Below are positions 48,892-63,671 of a stretch of DNA of 64,000 nt, in pieces. The notes beneath the pieces are model-generated. The model was not told the DNA's origin. It worked only from the letters and a program-made list of their open reading frames with translations, and did not search any database. Numbering within the stretch: position 1 is the first letter of the stretch; each line of letters opens with the position of its first letter. A program made the translations under genes and the position numbers. This DNA comes from Nissolia schottii (taxonomy: Eukaryota; Streptophyta; Magnoliopsida; Fabales; Fabaceae), in contig QANU01094832.1 in assembly GCA_003254905.1 (NCBI GenBank), forward strand, positions 936,584 to 1,000,583, read 5' to 3'.

Positions 48892-51644
48892 TAAAAAAAT
48901 TTTATGTTTTATACTCTTTTAACATTAATTAAAGATGATCAAATTTTAATATGAGAAAATTTAAATTTCTAACCATTTGAATAGATTATGTTATATATAG
49001 TGTAGTGAGATAATGACATTTTAGCTTTAATTTATATTTATGTAAAATGCCACTCATTTATTAGATTGAGTTTTATTTGTAATGTTTGATTATCATGCCA
49101 TAATATCTTTTTTCAATATTGGTTGGGGTCATTTTTTGGTTTTGGTAGTAGGGTTGGCGTCTTTGTTTATATTTTCTATGTTGGAGAATAATTGTCACCT
49201 ATTCTTTTGATTCCTATAACAACAACAACAAAAGACCAACTTTTTTTTTAAAAAAAAATTACGTAGCAGTAAAGACTCGGTATAGTTCTAGTCTTGAATT
49301 AGAGCGTAGTTATATACTCAAAGTGTTTATAAAGGATTCACTAATAACAAAACTAATAAAGAAAAACCTAAACTCAATTCATGATGATACATAAATAGAA
49401 AATTGATTAAGTGCACGGCCATATTATTGTTCTAAGATTTATTTATACCTTTTGAGCCTATTTAATACATATTTGATTTTTTTTAGCAAAAAAAATATTA
49501 AAATATATTTATTGATAGCAAAAACATCAATTTAATATCTCAGTCATTATAATAAGAAAGGTTAATAAGAAAGGTTAATACCCTGTTTAGTCTTTAAACT
49601 TTACACTATTCTAATTGGTCTCTCAATTTTAAAAAGTATCAAATTAGTTGTTAGACTTTGCAAACGTTAAATTTATTAATTTTTATTATATGTCCCAAGA
49701 GAAAATTATTTGATTATTCAATGATTACTTAAAGTAATACTACGAACTTTTAAGAATTACTTAAAATAATAAGTCTAATATTTTTTATTTTTTTTTTAGG
49801 TTGTCTGCCTGGAATCCAAGGCTTAGCCTTGACTAATCCGGGTCGCGCACCTAGCTATGGCGGGTGAGTCTTCCAGCGGGGATAACTGCGTACACAAAGT
49901 CAACATGAGATCTTGCTTAAGCGATACCAAGCCACTTACCACTTGGACCAACCCCCGTTAGTAGTCTAATATTTATAAAGAGTAGAGACTAACCTATCAT
50001 TTTTCTACCCTCACCGGTTACAGGTCATCATCCACCAACCAAGGTGGGGCCCTCAGCTTGAAAGTCCAAAATGCGTGGCATGCCACAACGTCTATCTCCT
50101 CAAATCGTCGGTCGCCATTTTCTATCATTTTCTTTTTATATTATTTATTGGTAGAATAGTTGTGCGTTCACATTTTTTTAATAAATAATTATTAGATTTA
50201 TTTAAGATTAGTAGTAATTATAGTTGACTGAAAGTTAAAATTATCATAAAAATAATGAGTGTACATTGTCAACTAATAAAAATGTAAGAAAATATCATAT
50301 TATAGTTTGATATTTTATCGTTAAAATATCACGTAAAAAAAAATCATCATAATAGCTACATACAATAATTTGATACATTCTTGTCTTTTTATTAGTTAAT
50401 AGTGTACAAATACGTAAAAATAAACTCTAAAATAGTCATTCACATTATTTGACTTTGAAATAAGTAAAATAATAATTATACATCTATGAGAATACTTAAA
50501 AGGAATAAGAATGGCATGAATTTTGTTAGTTTACATTTGCACTCTTTGTTTATTTGCGTTTAAATAAATAATTATTGGTGTAAAAAATTAGAGAGTAGCA
50601 TTTTTGTAAAAGAAAATGTACAATTAGCAAGTCTTACAATGAGGATCCCAAGACTTCAGAGGTTTTGATCAAAATTGATTAGATAAGAATTGAAAGTGGA
50701 TGCTTAAGTTAAAGCCATCAGAAGTCCCTACTATGGATTTTATATCGTATCATTTTAATGTTGACAAAATTTGTTTACGTAACCCTGTTTAATTTTGATA
50801 AATCGTAGACAAAAATAAATTGGCTTATTTGTTTCCATTATTACCCTTTACCAGAACCCTATGGTTTTCTTCACACCTAACCATCGGGAAATTTGACCAC
50901 CATCTATAACATTGTATTCCATCGTATGGTGTGTGAATCTCAACAAACTTGACAACGACTTACATCCACTTGTAACAAAAAATTGTGGCAATATTTGACA
51001 CTGCTGCAGTGGGAAGGTATAGGTAAAGTGCCTGACCTTCCAATAAGTTTTTAAGTAATATATTAAGCAAAACGTATTTGACTACTCTAGAGTGAAGAAT
51101 GTATTTTAGAGAGTAAAGTATACCGTCGATGAAAAAAATTAATGCCGTAAGATTTTATAAAATATAAACAACATTACAAGTTTTACTTGTGTGATAATCT
51201 GAACCACTAATTTTCGCATGAATGATCCGGATCACACACTTTACCCTCTATAGTGCATCTTTAGACTAGCCAAATTCAGAAACAACAGCCATCACAGTCA
51301 AGAAAAATGACAAAGATGAATGAATGAAACATTATGTGGTACTTTCATTTTAGCTGATATTATTGACAAAGAATACTAAAAATGGACTAAGGAGGGTTAT
51401 TAATCAATGCATTTCTAAGTGTACAGAATCCATCCCCTCTCAATGCCATAAGACTACAGGGGCAGAGAATTTGAAAGCTTGCCAACTCCTTGTCTTTGGT
51501 TGTAAGGTCACACACACTTTGAAGAGTTTTCCATTAAGCTGAGGTAATCCTACTCCTCTGGAAAAACTGGGGGAAAAAAAATAGGAAATTGACTGAAAAC
51601 AAAATCACAAGCAACAATTTCTTGCTGACTCTGAAGCAAAAAAT
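48887..51644. other. Spacer between ADK and IDH genes
   Basis: AT-rich DNA without a supported gene. It contains the SINE at 49784-49962 and probable IDH 3' UTR from about 51400. Confidence 0.55.
49784..49962 (-). mobile_element. tRNA-derived SINE, copy 2, with 12-bp target duplication
   Basis: Same family as 43821-43975: the minus strand begins GGGGGTTGGTCCAAGTGGTA, shares the GTACGCAGTTATCCCCGCTG body and the CATAGCTAGGTG segment, and ends in an A-rich tail (plus-strand poly-T). It has about 20 extra bases (cttgactaatccgggtcgcg) absent from copy 1. It is flanked by agtctaatattt at 49772-49783 and 49963-49974, a perfect 12-bp duplication. Confidence 0.88.
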
Positions 51645-54134
<2,490 letters not shown>

Positions 54135-56611
54135 GGTTGACGACGACGACGACGCACTTCGATTGATTCTTACGCACAAAGAGAAAAACACTCACTGCAA
54201 TTATACATTACTCATTATTTATTATTATTTTGTATTTATGAGTATTGTTTTTTTATTTTGTCAAATTCTCTACCGCCTCAGCTCAAAAGCAATAAAGCAT
54301 TATTAATACTATACATTATATACTGCAAAATATCTACAATTTTTCTAAATGGCTTCTTTTTTACTTTACTTTTGCTTACATGTATACGGTTCAGAAAAGG
54401 TTGAAGGTTCTAACGCGGCGTGCCACTAAAAGCTCTGCCCAATACCAAACTGCCACCTCACTATACTTTCATTGTAGTTGTGCTTTGGTTACTAGAGTTT
54501 CTTTTTAGTTTTTATAGTTTCTTTTTAGTTTTTATTCTATAAAAAATAAAGCTAAATTTAATTTATAAATGAAAAATAATAATGTTATAGCATTCCAACC
54601 CATATTACCACCACCGAGTTCACTTCACGTCCGCCTCCCTCGCACCCGCATCGACAATTCCAAAAAAACGCAACACAATCATCGCTAACCACTAAGCGAC
54701 AGCTTCTTCTTTTCTTTTCTTTTTTTGTCAATCTCGCTCCTCCTTCATTTAGACATATTCTAGATTGCTCTCACACACTTATTTTCTCTCTTTTAGTCGC
54801 AGATCTTTGATTTTTGTGCTTTGGATATGAGATTTTCTTAGTGGTGATGACTCCTAAGTCCTAAGGTGATTGTTTCTTATTAGTGAAACTGAGTTGTGAT
54901 GGTTGTTGTATGCACTAGTGCAGATGGAGGGTTACTCCATCTCACAGTGGATCATGATGATGGCAGCGCTTGGCACAATGTGGCTCGGATGATGGTGGTC
55001 GTCGACTCGTCGCCATTGCAGGGGACAAAGACGTCTATGGGGTGACCCTACTTTAAATAAGAGTAAAACATTAGTTTAGTCCTTCAAAAGTATATGGGTC
55101 ATCACACTAATCATCCATAAAAAAAAAATCATTTAAAAAAGTTATTGAAGATGTGATTTACACCATTTTGATAAATAGATTTAAAACATAAGATGAAAAT
55201 GAGAAAATGAGAGATTATGGGTTTGTAAACTTGTTTCGAGACTTGAGAAAGAAAAAAAGGAATGGAAAGGAAGGAGAATGGGGGTTATGAGGGTTAGATT
55301 GTGAGAGGTAAACAACCTTGCCTCTAATCCAAGCCCTTGTATGGGTGGCTTTAGCTGTTGAGTTTGAGAGCAAGAGATTGTGGTGTTTTTGGATACGCCT
55401 TCTAACTCGGGATTTCTCTATTTTGGTCCTTATGCTTAGAGTGTGTGTGTGTGTGTGTTTTCTATCTTGTTCATGTGTTCCTCTTCAAATCTCTCTGTTT
55501 TTCCTCCTAATCCCCCCTTTCATCTGATTTTCCCTCTTTTCTTACCCTCTTTCTCGTTCCTAAGGTTCCATTTGACTTCCTTGGGTTTTGTTTTTGACAT
55601 GTCGCTTTTAGGGCTACAAGACAATGCCGTCTGCTACGTGGGTTCTTGTGCTTGCAACTTTAGCCAAGATATGTCACTCTCAAATCTTACCTCAGTGCAA
55701 ATTTCCTACTAAAATTACCTAGTATGAACAAACATACTTTTTGTCTCTCTCTCTCCTAAGTTGTTGTGAAGGGTCCCTAAAGGGTATAAGGTTGGGGTTG
55801 CTTGCTGCCCTGTGAGCAGGTCAACAGAAGGCGTCCATAAGAGCCCCTAAAACCACAATCTGAGGGCTGCTGCATAAGGTCAAGGTTCAACTGCTGTGAG
55901 AGCGTATCCGTTTTCTTGCTTCTCGTGTCCTAACAGCTAGCCAAAAGACCTTAGAATGGATCTTGTGACATCTTTGGGATGTGGGGCAAGGTCCAAAGCC
56001 CTCCAATCCATAACTTCTCATAGTCCCCCTTCTTGTCTCTCTGTGGATCTGCTCAGGGAGTATTTTATGACACCACCCTATGTCAAACCCTTGATGACCA
56101 CACTAGAGACAAGTGTTTATTCATTCTTAATCTTTTTAATGTTATTCTTAATCCATGTGTTACAAAATGGTCTAAATCAACATACATAAATATCAACACA
56201 CGATCAATCTTTTTGACAACACTATCGCTTAATTATAACAACAATTCTTAGATTAGAATTAAGAAGCAATAGTCAAGATTAAAACATAGTAACTCATAAA
56301 AAAAATTGAGATTGATTAGGATTAGAAAATCAAGATTAAACAAAATGAATAAACGAAATGGTAATAAATTTTTGGTCATTCTACCTAGTTAAAAGTGTAG
56401 TTAATCATTTTAAATAATTTAAATGATGTTGGTCATTTTTTTAATTAGCATTCTTTAGTGCTCTTTTACACTAATTTTTCCCACATTTATTCCCTTCTAT
56501 AACTCTTTTTTATTTTTTAATTTAAAAAATATAATAAACTTAAATTAAATTATTATCTCAATAAAACAACAAGAATTCTCTTTTGCAAATTTTTGTAATC
56601 AATAGTGTTAC
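54135..56611. other. IDH upstream region and unassigned DNA
   Basis: IDH leader and promoter lie next to 54135. Positions 54600-55040 and 55300-56100 are GC-richer than the surroundings and contain several short open frames on the plus strand, but no splice pattern or domain could be supported. A (GT)n run is at 55440-55458 and a duplicated agtttctttttagttttta near 54496-54535. Confidence 0.45.
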
Positions 56612-56758
56612 ATGTACATCCAATTTGTATCCACTCATACATACACTTCATATTAAATACGTTTAGGCCCACTACGAATACCCACTCATGAACGGATCTC
56701 TACTTCGCATTTAAACGTGCGTGTACACGCCATTCGCGTTTCTCAGTTTTTATTCGCG

Positions 56759-57326
56759 TGCACAAATTTTATAAGCATATGTACACAAACATTATATAGT
56801 AGAATGCATAAACATTACTCGCTTATGCGCACAAAGCTTTACATAGACCATACATTCCATAATTCATTAGACTCTTGAATGCACAAACTTTATAAGCATC
56901 TGTGCACAAACTTTATGTAATAAAATGCACAAACATTACTTGCTTATGATCACAAACCTTTACATAGATCATATATTCCAAAATTCATTAGACTCTTTGA
57001 TGCACAAACTTTATAAGCATCTGTGCACAAACTTTATGTGATAGAATGCACAAACATTACACGCTTATGCCCACAAACCTTTACATGTACCATACATTCC
57101 ATAATTCATTAGACTCTTTGATGCACAAACTTTATAAGCAGTTGTGCGTAAACATTATGTAGTAGAATGCACAAACATTACTTACTTATGTTCACAAACC
57201 TTTACATGGATCATACATTCCAAAATTCATTACACTCTTTGATGCACAAACTTTATAAGCATTTGTGCACGAACTTTATGTAATAGAATGTACAAACATT
57301 ACACGCTTATATTCACAAGTATGACA
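56759..57326 (+). repeat. 121-bp tandem repeat, about 4.7 copies
   Basis: The unit begins tgcacaaactttataagc, and copies start at 56759, 56880, 57001, 57122 and 57243, each exactly 121 bp apart. Within the unit a shorter motif (gcacaaact/cttta or acattac) recurs, suggesting an older sub-repeat. The copies differ by point changes only; the last is partial. Confidence 0.93.
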
Positions 57327-57574
57327 TTTTACAAGTAATTGTCTACTCAAGCATCTATAACAAGTAAACCACCATTGTTAAAGGTAGACCTCATCCATTT
57401 TGAAAGAAAACCAACCTTTTATCATCTTAATTTCATTTTTATCAATTTTTACATGATAGGAGGATGAGGATGAGGAGGATGATGATGATGAAAAGATGAG
57501 AGGATGAGGAGGATGACGACGATGAGAGGATGGCGAGGATAAAAGTGATAGAACGAGGATGAGGAGGATGCAAT

Positions 57575-58548
57575 TGTTAGAATATCTATTAGAATAAAAT
57601 AAAATCAATATTATATCTTTGATTGATTTAGACTGATTTAATTTAACATTTAAATTGATTTTATTTTTATATTTCTGATTATATTTCTAGCCTATAAATA
57701 GGCTTTATTTCATTGTAAGTGACACAACTCTGATAATACAATATTTCCCTATTCTCTGTAACCTCTCTCTAATCTTTGTCGTGTTCCCCTTTAGCCGTTT
57801 ATTCAAAATGTTTAGCATGGTATCAGAGTCATGGTTTTCTCCTTGAACTCTTAACCCAATTTTGTTGCCTTAGAGCCTCTCCGTTAGGTTCTCTATAAAA
57901 AATTTTTGCTGTCATCTCTGTTTATTTCATCGCATTCCGTTTTACACAAAGACTAGCCCTGTTACCTAAGCACCACCACTTTGCTGCCTCCACGTAGCCA
58001 CGATATTTCCTTTGCTACTTTTGTGTAGCCACGATGTTGCCTTTGCTGCCTCCGCGCAGCCTGATGTTGCCTATCGCTACCTCTATGTAGCCCCCGATAT
58101 TGCCTATTGCTACCTCTGTGTAGCCCCTAATGTTGCCTATTTCTGCCTCTGCACAGCCTCTGATGTTGCCTATCGCTGCCTCTATGTAGCCCCCAATGTT
58201 GCCTATTGCTGGCTTTGCACAACCCTCCAATGTTGCCTATCTCCCCACAACCTCTGTTGCTTTGTGACAAGCTTAAAGCTCGAAGAGCTTTATCTTGAGG
58301 GAGAGTGTTAGAATATCTATTAGAATAAAACAAAACCAGTGTTATATCTTTGATTTAGTTAGACTGATTTAACTTAACATTTAAATTGATTCTGTCTTTA
58401 TATTTCTAATTATGTTCCTAGCCTATAAATAGGATGTATTTCATTGTAAGTGACACAACTCCGATAATACAATATTTCTCTATTCTCTGTAATCTCTTTT
58501 TAGTCTTTGTCGTGTTCCCCTTTAGCTGTTTATTCAAAATGTTTAACA
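57575..58548 (+). mobile_element. TRIM-like copia-type LTR element, 974 bp
   Basis: Two direct LTRs of 243 bp each (57575-57817 and 58306-58548) start TGTTAGAATATC and end in CA. By eye they differ at about 23 positions, roughly 90% identity. A PBS complementary to initiator tRNA-Met (tggtatcagagtc) follows the first LTR directly, and a purine-rich tract (cttgagggagag) precedes the second. The 488-bp interior has no gag-pol. Flanks gcaat and acgat are only a weak 5-bp match. It is a non-autonomous element of TRIM/SMART size. Confidence 0.93.
58034..58240 (+). repeat. 33-bp minisatellite inside the TRIM-like element
   Basis: About six units of the type atgttgcctatcgctgcctc followed by tatgtagccccca, period 33 bp, so every unit keeps the same frame and reads as an 11-residue repeat (consensus like AP.VAY.CLYV) in the 58012-58311 frame. 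No known domain matches it. Confidence 0.85.
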
Positions 58549-58684
58549 ACGATGACGAAAATGAGTTCGGGATTGGGTGCGCTTTATTTATAATTTTTGA
58601 AATTATACAAAATACATATCTTGATAATTAATTGTATATAATTGGAGGGTATATGTAGGATGGATGCAAATTGAGTATACATTA

Positions 58685-59137
58685 ATCATTTCTGTTTTGT
58701 AATCATATTTATCAAATGTAGATAATCAAGATTTCATTATATTTGATTTTTCAATTGAATATTTTCGGCGGTTGCTCACAAGTTGAGATACATCATCAAA
58801 CTTTAAAAGCATATTAAAGTAAAATGAGGTATTTGTCTTGTGAGTACTTGAGAAACCACTATTATTATTCAACCAAAATAAATAAAAAATAAAAAAAAGG
58901 TACCCTTTACACTACAAGGGCGGCACGTATTATATCTTCACCAAGGCTATGGCAAAACAAATTATATTCTATTACAACACCAATTACATTTCCTCAATCA
59001 CCACTGACAAGGAAACCGAAACTTTAGAAGGTGTCCCTTTGACCTGATTTGCCACAATGCTTTAACAAACAAACCAAATTGATTATAGTAGTACAACAAA
59101 TTACATAGAAACAAAAAAGAAACCATGATTGGAAGAA
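58685..59137. other. PAL 3' flank
   Basis: AT-rich DNA with the probable PAL 3' UTR at about 58920-59137. No gene seen. Confidence 0.55.
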
Positions 59138-62100
59138 CTAACATATGGGAAGAGGAGCACCATTCCACTCTCCAATGCATTCCAAAAGAGGATCAATGAT
59201 CTTTCCCTGACACATTGCTGTGAACAATTTGTCACACTCTTCCCCGGGTGATGTAACCTTCTCCCCAGTTAGCAACTCAGTTCCCAACACTTCCCTCACA
59301 AACTTGTACAATGGGTAAGACCTGCACTCCTTGATCCTGTTTGGCACAACGCAATTCCCACTCTCATATGCAATCCTTGCACCCTCAACCTCCTTAGGCA
59401 AAAGGGTCTTCAATTCATCCTCAAAAGGTCCAATCTTTTGGAAGATTGATGTGTTCGCATTCTTCTCACTCTCAGCATTGCCCAATGCATGCTCCACCAA
59501 GACTTGCCTTAATTTCTGCATCAAAGGGTAAGTGGCACTGCAAGGGTCGTCAATGTATGCAAACACATGCTCCCTGTCAACAACCTTGAGCAAATCCTTC
59601 TCGCAGAACCTTGATGGGTGGAGCTCCCCATTGACTCCTGTGGTGAGTGTCCTCTTTGCAACTTGGCTCACAATGTTCTTCACAGTTCCCTTCAAATTCT
59701 CCTCCAAGTGCCTCAAATCAATTGCTTGGCAAAGTGCAATCAAGTAAGTTGAAGACATGAGTTTCAAGATCTCAACGGCTTCATTTGTTTTCCTAGCTGA
59801 GATCAGCCCCAAGGAGTTCACATCCTGGTTATGCTGCTCAGCACTCTGCACATGGCTAGTCACCGGATTCGCAAGGTATTGCAGCTCAGAACAATAACTC
59901 GCCATCGCGATTTCAGCCCCCTTGAAGCCGTAATCCAAGCTGGGGTTCCTGCTGGCCGAGAGGTTTGAAGGCAAGCCGTTGTTGTAGAAATCATTAACAA
60001 GCTCGGAGAATTGAGCAAACATCAGTTTCCCAATCGACGCGATCGCTAAACGTGTGTTGTCCATAGAGACACCAATTGGAGTGCCTTGGAAGTTACCACC
60101 ATGCAAGGCCTTGTTCCTTGAGACATCAATTAAAGGGTTATCGTTGACAGAGTTGATCTCCCTCTCAATTGACTTGGTTGAGAATCTAATCACTTCAATC
60201 AACGGTCCAAGCCATTGTGGTGAAGTCCTTAGTGCATAACGGTCTTGCTTAGGCTTTTGCAAAGGGTCAATCTCATGCAATTTCTTAGCAGCCTTAACAT
60301 AAGAGCTTCCATCCAAAATGTGTTCCATGATTGCTGCAGCCTCAATTTGGCCAGGGTGATGCTTTAGTTTATGTGTCAAGTGGTCAGTGAACTCTGGCTT
60401 CCCCTGCATCACTTCGGCGAAGATTGCTGACATGACTTCTGACAACAATGCCAGCACGTTGGCCTCAAACAGAACTATTGAGGCCAAGCCAGAGCCAACG
60501 GCGGTGCCGTTGACTAGTGCAAGTCCTTCTTTTGGTTGCAACTCAAAGAATTCATGGCCGATTCCGGCGACCTGGAATGACTCCTTTGCATTGAGGGTCT
60601 CCCCTTTGGGCCCCACGGCCTTGGAATTGGGCCGGCCCGTTAGGAGGCCTGCAATGTACGAGAGGGGGACCAGGTCACCAGAAGCTGTGATTGTTCCCCT
60701 GAGGGGTAGGCATGGGGTGATGTTGTTGTTGAGGAGCTTTGTGATTGCTTCTAGGATCTCAAATCTTATGCCTGAGTAGCCTTGGAGGAGTGTGTTGATT
60801 CGAACCAGCATTGCTGCTCTTGTGGCTGTGTGGGGTAAGGTGCAATTGGACTCGGTTCCATTGCCAAATATTCCAGCATTCAAGAACCTGAAGAAAATGA
60901 AGAATGGTATGAGAATTGGCGATGGATTTCAAATTTAAAACGAGTTTAATTGATATCTAATATTTTGGTCACAATATGGGGGTATTGGTATCTTTTTTAG
61001 TTGGGTGCATTGCAAGTTATTATTATTTTAATTTTTAAAAAATTTAAATTTTTTAAATTTATTAACCAACTATTTGATAACGAATATCAAAACGAGTCCT
61101 GCTACACGTACACCAAAAAATATACACCATACATACACCCTATACTTATATACATAAAGTTTGTGTTTTAATGCCTATAATATTTGTGCACTTAATTAAA
61201 TATAATTGAGAATATTATCTATAAGTTTGTAATGTTTGTGCACTCATCAGAATAAAGTTTGTGCATTATTATTGGTGTATGTATGGGTGTATAAAATTGG
61301 GTGTATATGTAGTATTTTTATATCAAAACCTATCAAATTAAATGGGTATCAAAGTAGAAACCTAAATTTATATATTGCTACGATCACTAAACGCTTTTGA
61401 AATTACTTAATTTCCAATCAAAGGCCACATATAAAAACAGTTAGGTGGGAGAATTTGTGGATTATCTTGAGTGATTAATCTTGATACATCGTTACATATC
61501 CAATTCGGGAGATTTTTTTATATATATAATAAGCATGAGAGTCAGATATTTTTTAAGAGATAAAGTGGTCAATTATTAAAACAAAGGAAAAAAAGAACTT
61601 AGAAGATGAGCAACTAGGAAGTCAAAGTTGGTGACTTAGGACTTTGGACTAAGAAAGCTGGAATGATATGGATGCAGTCACCTAAACCCCACCCCACCCC
61701 CCCCCCAAAATCACGTGCAACGCTCGTCCTTGTCCTAATAATTCTCACGTGGGTAGACCGCCAATCAGTTAATTCAGGAAAATTCTTATAAATATATTAA
61801 TTTACAACCTCACGACAAGCTCATAACAAAATTAGTAAGACATGAAAATAAGTAAATATATGCCTGATCAAAATTTGAAAATTGAATTTTACTGTGAATT
61901 TTTATATAAAATCAATTTTAATATACTATTAGCATAAAAAAATTATATTATCATATACTTGTATTTATGTTATTACACATATAACTTCTAAAATAACAAT
62001 TATAAGATTCAAGTTGCTAATATATTAATATATATAATTGCTATATAAAAAAATTATATTTATTGTGCCGAAAGAATTTAAATTATTATTTTCAGAAAAA

Positions 62101-63671
62101 GATAAGATGTTAAATTTCACTAGACTAGATAGGTTTAATTCAATTCATTACTGTGGACAGCGAGTCCAGGTACAATTATCAGACTGGCAGTAGATGTGGA
62201 CATACCTCAACCCCCAAACTTTATTCATTTATTAAATTATTATTATTAAATTATTATTTCTTGTCATGCACGGCCAACTCGTGATTGTAAAATTAACCAC
62301 CCCCACCCCCACCCCCACCCCCCAAACAACATTAAACAAACGAGTAAAGTTTAAAACTCACGTTTTTATGTTCACCAAATAACAATTGTAAGAAGAAAAA
62401 AACACGTTTTCATTTTTAAAAAGTGCACTTTTTTTTTCCATCAATCATTAGTTTGAAAGTAAATTCTTTCTTTCTGGATCTAGTCTAACAAACAGATCAA
62501 TACACTTCTGTAGCAAAAAATTAAACAATTGCTAAAGTTATTTATTAAGTGGTAATTAAGCCAACTCACCCACATCTTTTCTTCATTATATATTATGAGA
62601 ACATACGTATAACAAACAACCGTAATATAACAGCATATTTATTGCTTAATTAATTTACGTAACCCCGCAGATGACGTTACATGGTAACATATGAAAAGAT
62701 GAAAAAAGAGTCATGTACGTATCATGTTATTGGAGGGCATGGGATTCATGAATTGCAACAACATCCTATAGATACTTCTTGCTAACGTATTATTTTAAAG
62801 AAATGTTAAGAGTATTATAATTATTTAACTTAATTAATCTAATAATTTTATATAAATTAATCTCAATTATTTTTTTCGCAAAAAAGGATAAGCAAATTTA
62901 TCTTAAATACATAAATAATTTAGAATTAATTAACTAATTTAAAATATATGAATATTTCTCTCTTTGTATACTGTTTTTCTCTTACACACAATTTCGCGAC
63001 AAAATCTTTCTCAAAATAAAATTTTCAATATTCGAACTATATAGTGTACATTATAGCTAGCATTCTCTTGAAATTGAAGCAATTACTAACCACTAATTTT
63101 TAGATACTTCCTTTTTAAGAAATTTTAATGTAAGAACGATATCTCACTTTCTCGATTTATAGCAGGGCATCGTTATTGTCATTTTTCACTAAATTCTTTT
63201 TGGTTAGTCCTTTAATTTTATTTATTTGTTTGTTTATAGAAAAAATAAGTAAATTTATAAATGATTTTTTTTGAACATAACATACCGAATGAGCTCCTTC
63301 TGCAAGGCACCGCCCTGTTTGGTTCTCCGGTGAGACGTGGCGCCGAAACCGGTGGTGACGCCGTAACTGTCGGTGCCGTTGTTCATGCTGTCCATCACCC
63401 AGTCGCTGCTGGCCTTGACCCCGGCCCTAGAATCCTCGGAGAGCTCCACCGTGACCCCTTCCTTGTCCCTCGCCGCCACCGCCGCCACCTGCGATATCGT
63501 GAGGGTCTCGCCGCCAAGCCGCACGGCCGGCTTCCGGTACTCCGCCACCATCCGCTTGACCTCGTCCACGTGGCTCCCTCTGAGCGCGTCGGCCGCCATG
63601 CCCCAGTTAAGTGGGTCACGTGACGCGTCACAAGATGCCCCATTGGCATGGTTGATAATTGTTGCGTCCAT
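59138..63671 (-). CDS. PAL: Phenylalanine ammonia-lyase
   Basis: Deaminates L-phenylalanine to trans-cinnamate, the entry step of phenylpropanoid, lignin and isoflavonoid synthesis; cytosolic homotetramer. Exons (minus): 63671-63286 and 60887-59138, with one 2.4-kb phase-2 intron at the conserved PAL position (inside Arg129), giving 711 aa. The catalytic loop Tyr103 is in [16 protein letters not shown]. The MIO electrophile forms from Ala197-Ser198-Gly199 in [14 protein letters not shown]. Phe130 in RFLNAGIF predicts Phe preference; His there marks tyrosine-using forms. The C-terminus ends in the usual NGAPLPIC. Exon 1 is much GC-richer than the AT-rich intron. MYB-type AC elements lie in the upstream region. 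Confidence 0.97.
60888..63285 (-). other. PAL intron 1 content
   Basis: 2.4-kb intron. Besides the MITE it holds a C-rich run (61686-61706) and a (CACCCC)-type run (62299-62322), otherwise AT-rich sequence. No coding frame is supported inside. Confidence 0.7.
61099..61314. mobile_element. MITE in the PAL intron, related to the 56.6-kb element
   Basis: The ends are inverted repeats rich in tacacc: left ctgctacacgtacacc...catacatacaccc, right gggtgtatgtatgg-like and gggtgtatatgtagta. On the minus strand the interior reads TGCACAAACTTTAT and GTGCACAAACATTAC, the same phrases that make up the 121-bp units at 56759-57326. About 216 bp, non-coding. Confidence 0.7.

Larger units (their letters stand above)
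56612..58684. mobile_element. Large TIR element with internal tandem array and nested LTR element
   Basis: The left end (gtacatccaatttgtatcca, 56624) and the complement of the right end (ACTCAATTTGCATCCATCC, near 58660-58678) are imperfect inverted repeats extending about 40 bp. The same terminal sequence type appears at both ends of the small element in the PAL intron (61099-61314). The interior holds a 121-bp tandem array, a GAT/GAG-rich segment (57459-57560) and a nested TRIM-like element. Boundaries are approximate. Confidence 0.5.

Noticed and set aside
57378-57608. Poly-Ser frame on the minus strand
   Set aside because: Produced by the GAT/GAG simple repeat between the 121-bp array and the TRIM-like element.
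59331-60779. Several plus-strand frames inside PAL exon 2
   Set aside because: Antisense shadows of the long PAL exon.
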